64,000 nucleotides of DNA. Source: Theocolax elegans (lineage: Eukaryota; Arthropoda; Insecta; Hymenoptera; Cerocephalidae). The stretch's first letter is position 1. Every line of letters begins with the position of its first letter. Shown here piece by piece: positions 55,201 through 63,845 of the stretch. The stretch is from the NCBI GenBank assembly GCA_026168455.1, contig CM047425.1, forward strand, positions 46,262,362 to 46,326,361. The letters are read 5' to 3'. A model generated the notes under the pieces. That model was given only the letters and a program-made list of their open reading frames with translations. It made no database searches and was not told where the DNA came from. A program made the position numbers and the translations under genes.

Positions 55201-55878
55201 TCGGCGCTCATCTTCTGTCGCGTCGGCCACACCCGCTGACGACAGCGAAGCGTGTCCACTTTCAATACTTGCCACTTCCAGCTGTAATAACTGTGATGAC
55301 CCTTTGAAGTATAAACAATCGGAGTCTGGGTCTAGAACTGCTCGGAATGCTCGAATGAAATTCACTCCTAAATAGCATTCCGCATCTAAATTTGGCATAA
55401 TTGCGACCCGTATATCTCGCGTGTCTTTACCAATGGTAAAAGGTAGCATAACATGTCCACACAACTGGTGTGTGCTACCATCCGCAAGCTTAGCACTACC
55501 TGCTTGCTTATCGAGAATGGATCTGCCAAGAGCGGTTGCCAACTGCAAACCGTTCAAACCCATGACCGTTGTTGATGCACCTGGATCAAACAACGCTCGG
55601 ATGCGGTATCCACCGATATCGATTTGACACCACCAGCGCGTCTCATCTTCTGGACTATAAACTCGCTGGTTTGGTTTCGGAGTAATTTTTAAAATTTTAC
55701 TCGTGACCGGATCCGTCCTAACTTCTCTGGGATCACTTATCGTCAGATCTTCTTGACGCTTCTCTGCAGCTTGACTGCCTCGAGATTCGAGGATTACGAC
55801 CGCTTCTCCGGGGACTCCCTCAACCTCGGGATCAGCGGCTGTCCCCTCTAGCCGCTTCCCCGCGCGTTTTTTGCACAA
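52252..55878 (-). CDS. pol: Pol polyprotein: protease, RT, RNase H, integrase
   Basis: 1208 codons counted from the first Met of the open frame (55878); in vivo it should be reached by -1 frameshifting from gag rather than by its own start. The protease has ALFDPGASTTVMG (residues 95-107; Pro in place of the usual Thr/Ser after Asp). RT has FCIDFRKVNALTK, STIDMNCAYHQIPL (Asp350) and YSYLDDIIVV (413-416). RNase H has QTDASDTGIGAVLTQ (Asp562), RECLAVVWAI and TDHSSLRWL. Integrase has an HHCC finger (756-799) and a DDE core (Asp825, Asp885, Glu920; 34 residues between the last two), then a GPY-type domain (KYVGPYLVVYSYGPN, 1064). The tail has two AT-hook motifs (SRGRPRK 1165, GRGRPRG 1198). Uninterrupted, hence probably functional. 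Confidence 0.95.
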   Translation of the reverse strand: MCKKRAGKRLEGTAADPEVEGVPGEAVVILESRGSQAAEKRQEDLTISDPREVRTDPVTSKILKITPKPNQRVYSPEDETRWWCQIDIGGYRIRALFDPGASTTVMGLNGLQLATALGRSILDKQAGSAKLADGSTHQLCGHVMLPFTIGKDTRDIRVAIMPNLDAECYLGVNFIRAFRAVLDPDSDCLYFKGSSQLLQLEVASIESGHASLSSAGVADATEDERRQLRELLDQVLSSTLPKIGRSYDVEHVIDVGSARPIKQRYYPVSDKIRDEMHRQVREMLETGVIEPSSSGWSSPVVMAKKGENARRFCIDFRKVNALTKPDAYPLPFMQDILRKLKRARYISTIDMNCAYHQIPLQMESRPITAFTVPGMGLFQFTRMPFGLANAGATFQRMIDQVIGPALEPNAYSYLDDIIVVTETFEEHKLWLKEVLTRLTEAGLSVNREKCVFCQPEVRYLGVRVNRDGIRPDPAKTEPIQKYPAPRNLKQLRRFLGMASWYQRFIPDYATIAEPLTRLTKKDQKYEWLQEQEGAFQRLKALLMTAPVLQTPDENGEYTIQTDASDTGIGAVLTQVVDGVERVLEFASRVLSPAERNYSVSERECLAVVWAIRKFRQYIEGYQFKVITDHSSLRWLCNIHNPTSRLARWALELQSHNFTIEYRKGALNYVPDAQMYEEDKPTIASVSWSQTAKDPWNLSWLKDVSERPRDFPEWKITGSNLYSYRVDNELDDVMEDHDAWKLVVPEEHRQAILRECHDDPTAGHLGREKTFARVAKMYYWPRYYAEVGEYVRKCQVCQQCKVEQRPPMGLMGRRVIEKPWQVVAGDVTGPLPRSTHGYEYILVFQDLFTRWIEAVPIRKANARTIVKELHERVITRYGTPEVFLSDNGTEFKNKLVDDYLVERGIFHTTIPPYHAQANPVERANRTLKTMIASYITEKHNTWDEKLPDLVFALNTAIQSSTGWSPAMLNYGRQPEPPGTARRAQDELVQQRVEYQRLLEWSDRLSRLPELYKKASANASKAHERQAGYYNAGRRAASFEVGNLVWKKNRVLSSSAQGISAKLSPKYVGPYLVVYSYGPNTVTIQDARGNEEKCHVQYLKPYLSEDHGDEYGEVDDIEIGQPTLEEEPDNPVPASEDVSNDETQASEVPCEEHNGNPTENAPPVKRSRGRPRKHARVVAIPRNRANVVSNVSHRGQVKRGRGRPRGMTKR
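55810..55872 (-). promoter_or_regulatory. gag-pol -1 ribosomal frameshift signal with predicted pseudoknot
   Basis: Gag codons at the overlap read GCA AAA AAC GCG, giving the heptamer A AAA AAC (55866-55872) in the correct X XXY YYZ phase. Shifting back one base enters the pol frame (AAA AAA CGC). After a 9-nt spacer, AGCGGCT (55850-55856) pairs with AGCCGCT (55834-55840). The loop sequence GGGGAC (55841-55846) pairs with GTCCCC (55810-55815) after an 18-nt connecting loop. The gag stop codon overlaps the first stem. Copy 1 keeps both stems, with differences only in spacer and loops. Confidence 0.85.
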
Positions 55879-57710
55879 TCAGGACACGTCCTAATTGTAT
55901 AGCCCAGTTTGCCGCATATATTGCAAGCTACAGGCTTGGGGACAACCTCCTTTCGCTTTTCCTTATCACCGGCATTCGACTTCTCGTCGTTTCTTGACGT
56001 ATGGCCACTCGATGACTGTCGGTCAGGACTCTTGCGATTACCCTTCCTCTGTCCCCATTTGAACCGAGGAGGTGATCTGTGGGTCTTCTTGCTTTGAGAG
56101 ACATCCACCTTGCCTCTCACCCCAGCTGTATGGCAACTCGTCTTAACGGAGACTAGCGTCTCCTCGAGGATTTTGGTGAACCGTTCCAAAAGATCTGTTG
56201 GAGCCGGTTCACTCAATTCCTTGGCTACGCTTGCTACCTTTGGTTTAGCGTTCGGCCGCTTCTTATTCCGCGACTTATATGCTAACTCAGGTAGCATCAA
56301 GTCTTCTTCTGCGGGAGGCGGCCGATATAATTTTTCTCGTTCGAGTGTTTGCTCGGCGTCCAACGCCAATTGCAAAAAACTCTCGATCGACCGAGCTTCA
56401 ACTCTCTTAAATAAACGTTGGAGTTGAGGTAGCATATTGCGGTACAGGTGATCTAACTGGCTCCGCTCGTCCGGAATTGGCTTGAGCTTACGCATAATCG
56501 CAATCGAGCAGGTGATATAATCCCTTACCGGCTCATCTTCGCCTTGCGTGCGAGCGTTAGACTCCTCGATGAGCCGTTGTTGATAACTCTGGCCCATTCC
56601 GTACCACATCTTGGCGTATCTCACAAAATCTTGCCATGAGTGCCATCTGTCCTTCACATTCCGATACCACGTAGCTGCGTTATCGGTGAGAAGTTCCGAC
56701 AAGGACGGTAACACCTCGTCCTCGCTGAGGTTGGCGAGTATCCTACAATCTTCTACTCGCGCAAGAAATGCTTCAATACTCTGGCTTTTGTCTCCAGAGA
56801 ATCGAACTCCCCACTTACGAACAATTGCGCCGACATCGCGCACTGTCCCGGCCGATCTAGTTGTAGACTGGCCGGTTACGTTCGAGTCCATCCGACTAGG
56901 GTAGGGAGAGCTAGAATATGGAGGCTGACCTTGTCTCCATATCTCGCCCCTCCCCAAAGCTCCTCTAGCAGGTGCTTGAGGTGCTTGATAACCCTCACAC
57001 TCTGCCTGCACCTGTCGTGGTCTTTCGTCCGTATCATCCAGTGTGTGACACGTATACGTGTCCTGGAATCGGACATGTTGGTTCGGCTCTCTATTTCTGT
57101 TGGTACTCGTTCTCTGCGTACCATCGCGGGCGTAGAAGTCCAATCTCAGAGCACTCACTTGATCTTCCAAATCTTTTATCCGTGCAGTCATGACGGCCTG
57201 TTGCTTCAACTGCAACGTCAACATCGCAGCGAATGTTTCCGGTATTTCAAACTGTGCTCCGCCTGTAGACACTAACGTGATCCATTCCTCTTTGTTAGTT
57301 TCTTGGCTGGAGACCTCGGATTGCTGATCCTCCGTATGCTGATCTACCTCAGCATCTACGTCTGTCTCTTGCCTTTCTATGTCTGGAACGTCCAGCGCAA
57401 GAGTCTGTTGTAAAACTTCTACAACACTTGGATCAGAATCCGGATCAGGTAGTGCCGGATTCTGGGCGAACATAGCCTCAAACCAATCCGACCTCCGCCT
57501 ATTTCGCCTTTCGCGATCTGCCAACAGATTTGTTTCTTCAGCGAAATCCTGAGCCGTATAATTACCCATTAACCACCGTTGGAGACGTTCGGCTCTCTTA
57601 TAATTTGGGCCGTCAACCCGCATCTCCAACGATTCGAGGTGAGCCTTGATCTGTTCACCGGATTGAGTATCAATCCAGTTGTCAATCTGGTTAGTCATCG
57701 ACTCTGCCAT
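55848..57710 (-). CDS. gag: Gag polyprotein of Gypsy copy 2
   Basis: 620 codons from MAESMTNQIDNWID to a TAG inside the frameshift stem. The N-terminal third is charged, with a probable coiled coil around residues 155-200 (LTLQLKQQAVMTARIKDLED). The middle is the capsid-like region (FSGDKSQSIEAFLARVED, DNAATWYRNVKDRWHSW, EDEPVRDYITCSIAIMRKL). The C-terminal part is basic (SKKTHRSPPRFKWGQRKG), followed by a zinc knuckle C596-x2-C599-x4-Y604-x4-C609, where Tyr stands in the usual His place. It would build the particle and package element RNA. The ATG is the first in the leader-proximal frame and is conserved in copy 1. Confidence 0.95.
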   Translation of the reverse strand: MAESMTNQIDNWIDTQSGEQIKAHLESLEMRVDGPNYKRAERLQRWLMGNYTAQDFAEETNLLADRERRNRRRSDWFEAMFAQNPALPDPDSDPSVVEVLQQTLALDVPDIERQETDVDAEVDQHTEDQQSEVSSQETNKEEWITLVSTGGAQFEIPETFAAMLTLQLKQQAVMTARIKDLEDQVSALRLDFYARDGTQRTSTNRNREPNQHVRFQDTYTCHTLDDTDERPRQVQAECEGYQAPQAPARGALGRGEIWRQGQPPYSSSPYPSRMDSNVTGQSTTRSAGTVRDVGAIVRKWGVRFSGDKSQSIEAFLARVEDCRILANLSEDEVLPSLSELLTDNAATWYRNVKDRWHSWQDFVRYAKMWYGMGQSYQQRLIEESNARTQGEDEPVRDYITCSIAIMRKLKPIPDERSQLDHLYRNMLPQLQRLFKRVEARSIESFLQLALDAEQTLEREKLYRPPPAEEDLMLPELAYKSRNKKRPNAKPKVASVAKELSEPAPTDLLERFTKILEETLVSVKTSCHTAGVRGKVDVSQSKKTHRSPPRFKWGQRKGNRKSPDRQSSSGHTSRNDEKSNAGDKEKRKEVVPKPVACNICGKLGYTIRTCPDCAKNARGSG

Positions 57711-58979
57711 CCTAACTTAAAATTACCGCCGATTTCTTAACAAAACAAAAATAAAGAAAAATCGCTTCCGCAGGTACTTGTGCAAGGTCCTGTTATTCAA
57801 CACTAGGTGGCGTTAAACTACTAAATTATTGGGCCACTGTGTTGAAGATTGTGATCTTTTCCCTTTTAAACAAACACCTTACGCTCACCAATTTGAAACT
57901 TGCTTGTGATAAAAAATTTTATAATTTTGACAACTATTTCACAAAATAAATTAAATTTCACCTTCAATTTAAATTTGTTATACGCGTTTCAGTTTAATTT
58001 ATTTTAAAATACTGTACCCGATCTACAACAAAACCAAAAAAAAAAAACTTTCGTACAATAAATAAATCAAACGAAGTAATAAACAAATAATAAAAAAAAA
58101 TTTTAATCCGATAAAATGAGGAAGAAAACGGATTATCCTCGGCTCTCGGTCACCAGCGCACGCAAATATACTTAAAATTAAACAAATTCGTCAACGAATT
58201 AACAAATAAATTAATAAATTATCAATAAATAAATTAACAAATAAATATATTCCTACCTAACTATATAGAATATCTGACGCAGTGACCTCTTACAATCACG
58301 TATTACATAAAAAAAAATAAATACAATTTTTATTATGACGCGAGAGCCGATACGCGTAGTCAAAATTATAACAAAAGCAAATTTCAAAAATCACACCCTT
58401 GCACAGGTATTAACAATTTTTATTAAGTCGCAAAAATTATTCTCGCTAATTTTCCGACTAACCTATACGGAATCAGGGACACGTGTTATTAAATCGCGGA
58501 CCTCAAACCATTCTGTCTCATATAAATAAATAAATCTGAAATTATTATAATTTACGTGTGTCAATAATTATCTAAAAAAAATTTTTATTACTGTCGACTT
58601 CGGATTTCTTCCTGATAAAAAACAAAAAAAAACGAAGAAAATCCGATAAAGTTATCTAAATTATTGTCAAACACAATAATTTATTATTATTGTGTTATTT
58701 TATTATTGTCAAACACAATAATTTATTATTATTGTGTTATTTTATTATTGTCAAACACAATAATTTATTAATTGAAAATTAATTGCAATTCAATTAATTC
58801 AATTGTCGACAATAATTAATACATTAATCAACGTAACTAACGTATTAATCCTTAAACACACGTAAATCAACCGAGCATATGTTCAAACAATTCAATTCCG
58901 GTCCGTTCCTATTCCCTTGTCGCGCGCCGAGTACGCGCAATCAGCTATCCTAACGTCTAGGGACTTTTTCCTTCACTTA
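57711..58979 (-). other. 5' leader of Gypsy copy 2
   Basis: AT-rich, non-coding leader between primer-binding site and gag. It contains a tandem duplication at 58660-58775, in which a 42-bp block with 'caaacacaataatttatt' occurs about 2.5 times; copy 1 has this block once. A packaging signal would be expected here, but none is identifiable by eye. Confidence 0.8.
58660..58775. repeat. 42-bp tandem repeat in the Gypsy leader
   Basis: Blocks 'attattgtcaaacacaat' begin at about 58660, 58702 and 58744. Copy 1 has a single block at 27741, so the expansion happened in the lineage of copy 2. Confidence 0.85.
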
Positions 58980-58990
58980 GTTGGGCGCCA
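58980..58990 (-). promoter_or_regulatory. Primer-binding site for tRNA-Lys
   Basis: Minus strand TGGCGCCCAAC lies immediately after the 5' LTR end. It is complementary to the 3' end of insect tRNA-Lys(CUU) (GUUGGGCGCCA, from general knowledge of that tRNA), 11 nt, then it diverges. Minus-strand DNA synthesis would be primed here. Confidence 0.85.
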
Positions 58991-60066
58991 TGTAACGGTG
59001 TGCTTGCCCGGGGAAAACTTACCGAGTCGTCCGTCTTACGTATCTTTAGTTCGTGGCGAACGAACTTGTACAATTTCGCCGATTAGATATTGCACACTTA
59101 ATGACTCGAACTAACGTATATATCTATATATATGTTATTTACAAAATATTCCCGCGCAGCGGCTGCGGTTACCTGTCCGCACACTTGCCGTTAAAGTTGT
59201 ATGGAAATCGAATTACGATTTCCAACAATAGCAGGTAAAAATAATGATATTCTTTCCTAAAATGGACCGCGGAAAGAAAAGTAAAAGTGAGTCCGCGAAA
59301 ATTCGTATCTTGTAATACGAATCGAAGAGAAACGGAGGAATAAAATTATAATACGCCGGTTAGATAAAATTATAAATCAACACGGGTTGAGCTACATTAA
59401 CAAATGATAGATTTATTTAGTTAAAAACAGATGATTTAAAACAATAACATTTAACTGTATGGTCGAGGTCAACACGCACGGAGATTGAGTCGAAAACACT
59501 GACTCAACGCGAGAGGGGAAAGGGGTACGCGAGCTAACTAACTTAAAATTAATCGTGCTATCGCATTAAACAAAACAGCTAATAATTGTTCGCGCAGAAG
59601 TGGTACCACTTACTTTTATTTATTCTCCTCGGGTTTCGATTAACGGAAAAGGTAAATAAATTCCTTCCTCTCGCTGTCTCTTTATCTTCACGAACGGAAA
59701 AGGTCGGTGGGAGAATTTCTCGACCACCGATCACTTTTATTCTCTATGTCCGTGTGTAGAAGCACTACACTATCTCACACAATAAAACGAATCACTTACG
59801 ATACAAAATATCGAAAGAACAATTCCGGATAGTTCTGCGGACTATAAAAAGTATATCTTTACGAAATTATCTCGTCACACGTGTAACCGTCGTCGCGATC
59901 TTCTCTCTCGAGTTGTCGTGCGCGCGCGACTCTCCCCCCAATTACCTCTCTCCTCACGCGGGTATCAGTCGCTCGCGCCGTCGAATATGCCTATATCTAT
60001 TTATAGCATTCGACTCTACCTACCTGATTCGTATAATGTTAAGTGAGTACATCACTTACCATTACA
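58991..60066 (-). repeat. 5' LTR of Gypsy copy 2
   Basis: Same length and termini as the 3' LTR. Differences seen by eye: C/T in cgccgA-tagata context near 59083, C/T near 59227, G/A near 59328, T/C near 59357 and G/A near 59804. A minus-strand TATAAATA (59998-60005) is a possible promoter element; if so, U3 is very short (~90 bp). Confidence 0.95.
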
Positions 60067-60766
60067 AATAATATAATTCAATAGAACAATTTTAAAATAT
60101 AAATTTTATTTGTAGCGTAAAATACAATCTCTATCTAAAAATCCTGAATATATATCTTATGTAGATAAATGTACTTACCACTTTTATAATTTTTCGCTGT
60201 TTCCACTTGAAAATCTTTATAAAGTTGTGGTCTGAATTTTTGTTCTAAACCGTAATTATCCATACCAAGTTATTTACACATAATTTACACTGAAATAAAA
60301 AGAGATTCCATGAATTCTAAAGTGAATTATGACTTTATGTAAATTTTATAAATAATGAATACAACAACGTGATTTATGTCAACATGATTTCTTTAGCTAA
60401 GAATTAATTCATAATTATCTTATAAATTATCTTTAAATTTAATTATAATGTATTCGACAATTTAAAACATAAATAAAATGTAAAAAAATAAATGTTACTT
60501 TGTTATTGATAACTTAATGTTTTCAAAAATAAATAAAATATAAATCTTATACAATAAATAAATTAACTAGATAATAAATAAAAATTATTTACCATCCAAA
60601 AATAGTTATTATTCTATTATTTTCAAACACTACCAGTATTGGACAAATACTGGACAAGAGCTTCCGCTATTTTGTAATGCTCACTTAACTTTATATTAGA
60701 ATAACTCATATCACTCAGTAAAACTTGATGAAAATCATATAAAAAAAACTATGTGTATACGTAATA
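60067..60766. other. AT-rich spacer between Gypsy and foldback element
   Basis: Starts with AATA, the right target duplication. Nothing else recognised. Confidence 0.6.
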
Positions 60767-61437
60767 TACAGGGTGATCCAGAAACATAGGTAACATATAT
60801 ATATATTCCGATTCAGAAAATTAATTCGAGTATAACCCCGTCGGAATTTTTAAAAAATATTAATTAGGCGAGGCGTAATTAATTTTTGAAATGGGCCAAT
60901 CAGAGGCCGGATTACGGAAGAAAGGTGAGCGGCGTTGCTGCGCGAGTTTAATGCAACAGGTCAACGAGCGAAGCGGCCGAGGCGCCTGAACATAGCTAAT
61001 GCGTATAGCAGAAGCGAAGATCGCGAAAGCGAATGAATCGCAAAATATATTTTACGAGATTGATTGTATGAATAAAATGTACAATCAAGGAAATGATTTT
61101 TATTTAAGTTTGAATTAGACCGCAGACTAATAAATTCATTATTACTATTATTAATTTACTTACTGAATCTATGATACGCGTGCGTTATAAATATGAGATT
61201 ATTACAGTTTTTAATCTCATCGTATTAAGATTAATTTATTGAAACCTTTATGACGAATTTTAAGACAATAAAATTTTGAATTGAATTAAGTTTTGTGTAC
61301 AATATAACCAATAAATAAGTTTACCATAAAGATATATCGCTACATATTGGAAATATATTAATTAATTTTGCAAGTATATTGGCAATAATATTGCTAGGTA
61401 AATAATTCCTAGTCTGTGTAAAATGAAATTTAGCTCA

Positions 61438-62048
61438 AGCCTCAATTCTCCGTTTAAAAAACATAATGCTACCGCGAGCGCTCTCCGATGTTCGCGCACA
61501 TCAAATTTTGTGTTCGCGGAGTAAGCCCGCCGCGGGCGCTCTCCGGCGTTCACGCTCATCAAATTTTGTACTCGCGGAGTAAGCCCGCCGCGGACACTCT
61601 CCGACGTCCGCACTGCAAGAGCAAACGTGCTCGAAAAAAGTTACTTCGTTAAAATTACAATTCATTGTGTTTCAGACTTAATAAATATTTTGGAAAACAC
61701 GTTCCAAATGTTTAGGATAATAATTGCAATAGTCTGGCTGTTGAATTGAATTGAGTGTTCAATATACAAAATGCCAATGAATAACAACCATAAATTCGCA
61801 TTATATTGGTAATATATTAGCAATCATATTGCTAGTAAGGTAATTCCGAGTCCGTGTAAAATAAAATCTAGCTGAACCCTCGATGAAGTTTTATAATAGT
61901 CTGGGAATCATCTAGCTATAGTATATCAATAATAAGTTTAAGTTTACCAAATATTTTTAAACTGATTTTTTATAATATATTAGTATATGCTGAACAAATC
62001 AATATCATTAAAATTAATTGGATCATATCTTTACTAAAAATTGGTATT
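61438..62048. other. Block present only in the left foldback arm
   Basis: Interrupts 'aaatgaaatttagct' / 'atgagaaatcgtggattt', which are adjacent in the right arm. It contains the 58-bp CpG-rich repeat (61481-61620) and a diverged second copy of the preceding arm sequence (compare 61340-61437 with 61770-61875: 'atattgctag' then 'gtgtaaaat'). Confidence 0.7.
61481..61620. repeat. 58-bp CpG-rich tandem repeat (about 2.4 units)
   Basis: 'ctctccg' starts at 61481, 61539 and 61597, exactly 58 bp apart; each unit has 'catcaaattttgt' and 'cgcggagtaagcccgccgcg'. The 83-codon minus-strand frame over it is repetitive and not a convincing gene. Confidence 0.85.
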
Positions 62049-62179
62049 ATGAGAAATCGTGGATTTATGTCACGCATCTCAGTAATTATTCGGATGACCA
62101 AAGACAGACGTCCATTCACTTGAGGTAATAAAAGATCATCGATTCGTCGGTAGAATTGACAATTTGGAAGACACGAAAC

Positions 62180-62322
62180 ATATTGGTGATATATTGATAA
62201 TACTTTGGCAATATGTTGGCAATATGTTGGCAACATATTGGCAATATATTGGCAATATATTGGCAACATATTGGCAACATATTGGCAATATATTGGCAAC
62301 ATATTGGCAATATATTGATAAT
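62180..62322 (+). repeat. 11-bp palindromic minisatellite, left arm
   Basis: Head-to-tail CAAYATRTTGG units (Y = C/T, R = A/G), about 11 copies plus variants. Each unit is close to self-complementary (CCAATATATTGG is a perfect palindrome). It is the inverted counterpart of 62890-63036. Confidence 0.9.
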
Positions 62323-62566
62323 ACAAATGATAAATACTTAACGAAATACACTTTTAACTGCTTAAATTAATGATTTAAGCCAGCCTTTATTCCATACTTG
62401 CGCAAACACTTTCAGACACACATACAGCCATACAATTAGCCATACTAAAAGATCAACTTTTCATTCCTTGTAACTACCCTCTGTATTGGTTGGTAATAAA
62501 AACCGATATAAGAAAAATCAACGAGTTATTTTGTTATTCTAAAATATCTGTCCTTTGTTGGTTTTC

Positions 62567-62713
62567 TTAACCTTTAGACTGCCGGAAAATCAATATTTGG
62601 ACGCACCCCCTGATCGACACTTTGTGCATGATTAATCGTTGATATAAGATACCTTATATACCAGTTTTCTGAAGGCGATATGCTCTTTCAAATCCCGGCA
62701 GTCTAAAGGTTAA
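62567..62713. mobile_element. piggyBac-like MITE at the foldback centre
   Basis: A 139-bp element (62571-62709) with TIRs CCTTTAGACTGCCGG and TTAA on both sides (62567-62570, 62710-62713). Same ends as the MITE at 7938-8077 but with a largely different centre. No coding capacity. Confidence 0.85.
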
Positions 62714-62889
62714 GTTGGCTTTTCGTACCAATCAATACAGAGGGTACTTACAAGGAATGAGAAGTTGATCTTTTAGTATGGCTAATTGTATGGCTGTATG
62801 TATATCAGAAAGTGTTTGCGCAAGTATGGCTTAAAGGCTGGCTTAAATCTTGCAGTTAAAAGTGTATTTCGTTAAGTATTTATCATTTG

Positions 62890-63036
62890 TATTATCAATA
62901 TATTGCCAATATGTTGCCAAAGTATTGCCAATATGTTGCCAATATATTGCCAATATGTTGCCAATATGTTGCCAATATGTTGCCAATATGTTGCCAACAT
63001 ATTGCCAAAGTATTATCAATATATCGCCAATATGTT
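62890..63036 (-). repeat. 11-bp palindromic minisatellite, right arm
   Basis: Reverse-complement counterpart of 62180-62322 (units read ccaatatgttg on the plus strand). Copy number and the order of variants differ slightly from the left array. Open frames across both arrays arise from the repeat. Confidence 0.9.
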
Positions 63037-63845
63037 TCGTGTCTTCCAAATTGTCAATACTACCGACGAATCGATGATCTTTTATTACCTCAAGTGGATG
63101 AAAACGTGAATGAACGTCTGTCTTTGGTCATCCGAATAATTACTAAGATGCATGACATAAATCCACGATTTCTCATAAGCTAAATTTCATTTTACACGTA
63201 TAGGAATTATTTACCTAGCTATATTATTGCCAATATACTTGCAAAATTAATTAATATATTTCCAATATGTAGCGATATATCTTTATGGTAAACGTATTTA
63301 TTGGCTATATTGTACACAAAACTTAATTCAATTCAAAATTTTATTGTCTTAAAATTCGTCATAAAGGTTTCAATAAATTATTTTTAATACGATGAGATTA
63401 AAAACTGTAATAATCTCATATTTATAACGCACGCGTATCATAGATTCAATAAGTAAATTAATAATAGTAATAATGAATTTATTAGTCTGCGATCTAATTA
63501 AAACTTAAATAAAAATCATTTCCTTGATTGTACATTTTATTCATACAATCAATCTCGTAAAATATATTTTGCGATTCATTCGCTTTCGCGATCTTCTCTT
63601 CTGCTATACGCATTAGCTATGTTCAGACGCCTCGGCCGCTTCGCTCGTTGACCTGTAGCATTAAACTCGCGCGGCAACGCCGCTCACCTTTCTTCCCTAA
63701 TCCGGCCTCTGATTGGCCCATTTCAAAAATTAATTACGCCTCGCCTAATTAATATTTTTTAAAAATTCCGACGGGGTTATACTCGAATTAATTTTCTGAA
63801 TCGGAATATATATATATGTTACCTATGTTTCTGGATCACTCTGTA

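Larger units (their letters stand above)
49919..60066 (-). mobile_element. Complete Ty3/Gypsy LTR retrotransposon (copy 2)
   Basis: 10,148 bp, with two 1076-bp LTRs (49919-50994 and 58991-60066) that begin TG and end CA and differ at only about five positions by eye. The 4-bp target duplication AATA lies at 49915-49918 and 60067-60070. On the minus strand the order is 5' LTR, tRNA-Lys primer site, ~1.27-kb leader, gag, pol (protease, RT, RNase H, integrase) by -1 frameshift, a third ORF, polypurine tract and 3' LTR. The order RT-RNase H-integrase defines Ty3/Gypsy. Gag and pol are uninterrupted, so the insertion is recent; the third ORF has frameshifts. Confidence 0.95.
60767..63845. mobile_element. 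~3.1-kb foldback DNA element with TA target duplication
   Basis: The outer ends are CAGGGTGATCC (60769) and GGATCACTCTG (63843), each next to TA. The right arm (62735-63843) is the reverse complement of the left arm (60769-62495), except that the left arm has a ~610-bp block (61438-62048) absent from the right. The arms are over 1.1 kb, highly similar, AT-rich and contain no transposase. The arms include a CpG-rich block (60895-61040 and 63570-63700) and a minisatellite. The centre has a piggyBac-like MITE. TA duplication suggests Tc1/mariner-type mobilisation, but the ends do not let me name a family. Confidence 0.8.

Noticed and set aside
62116..63183. Several frames rich in repeated QYVANILPI-like residues
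   Set aside because: They are translations of the 11-bp minisatellite in both arms and strands.
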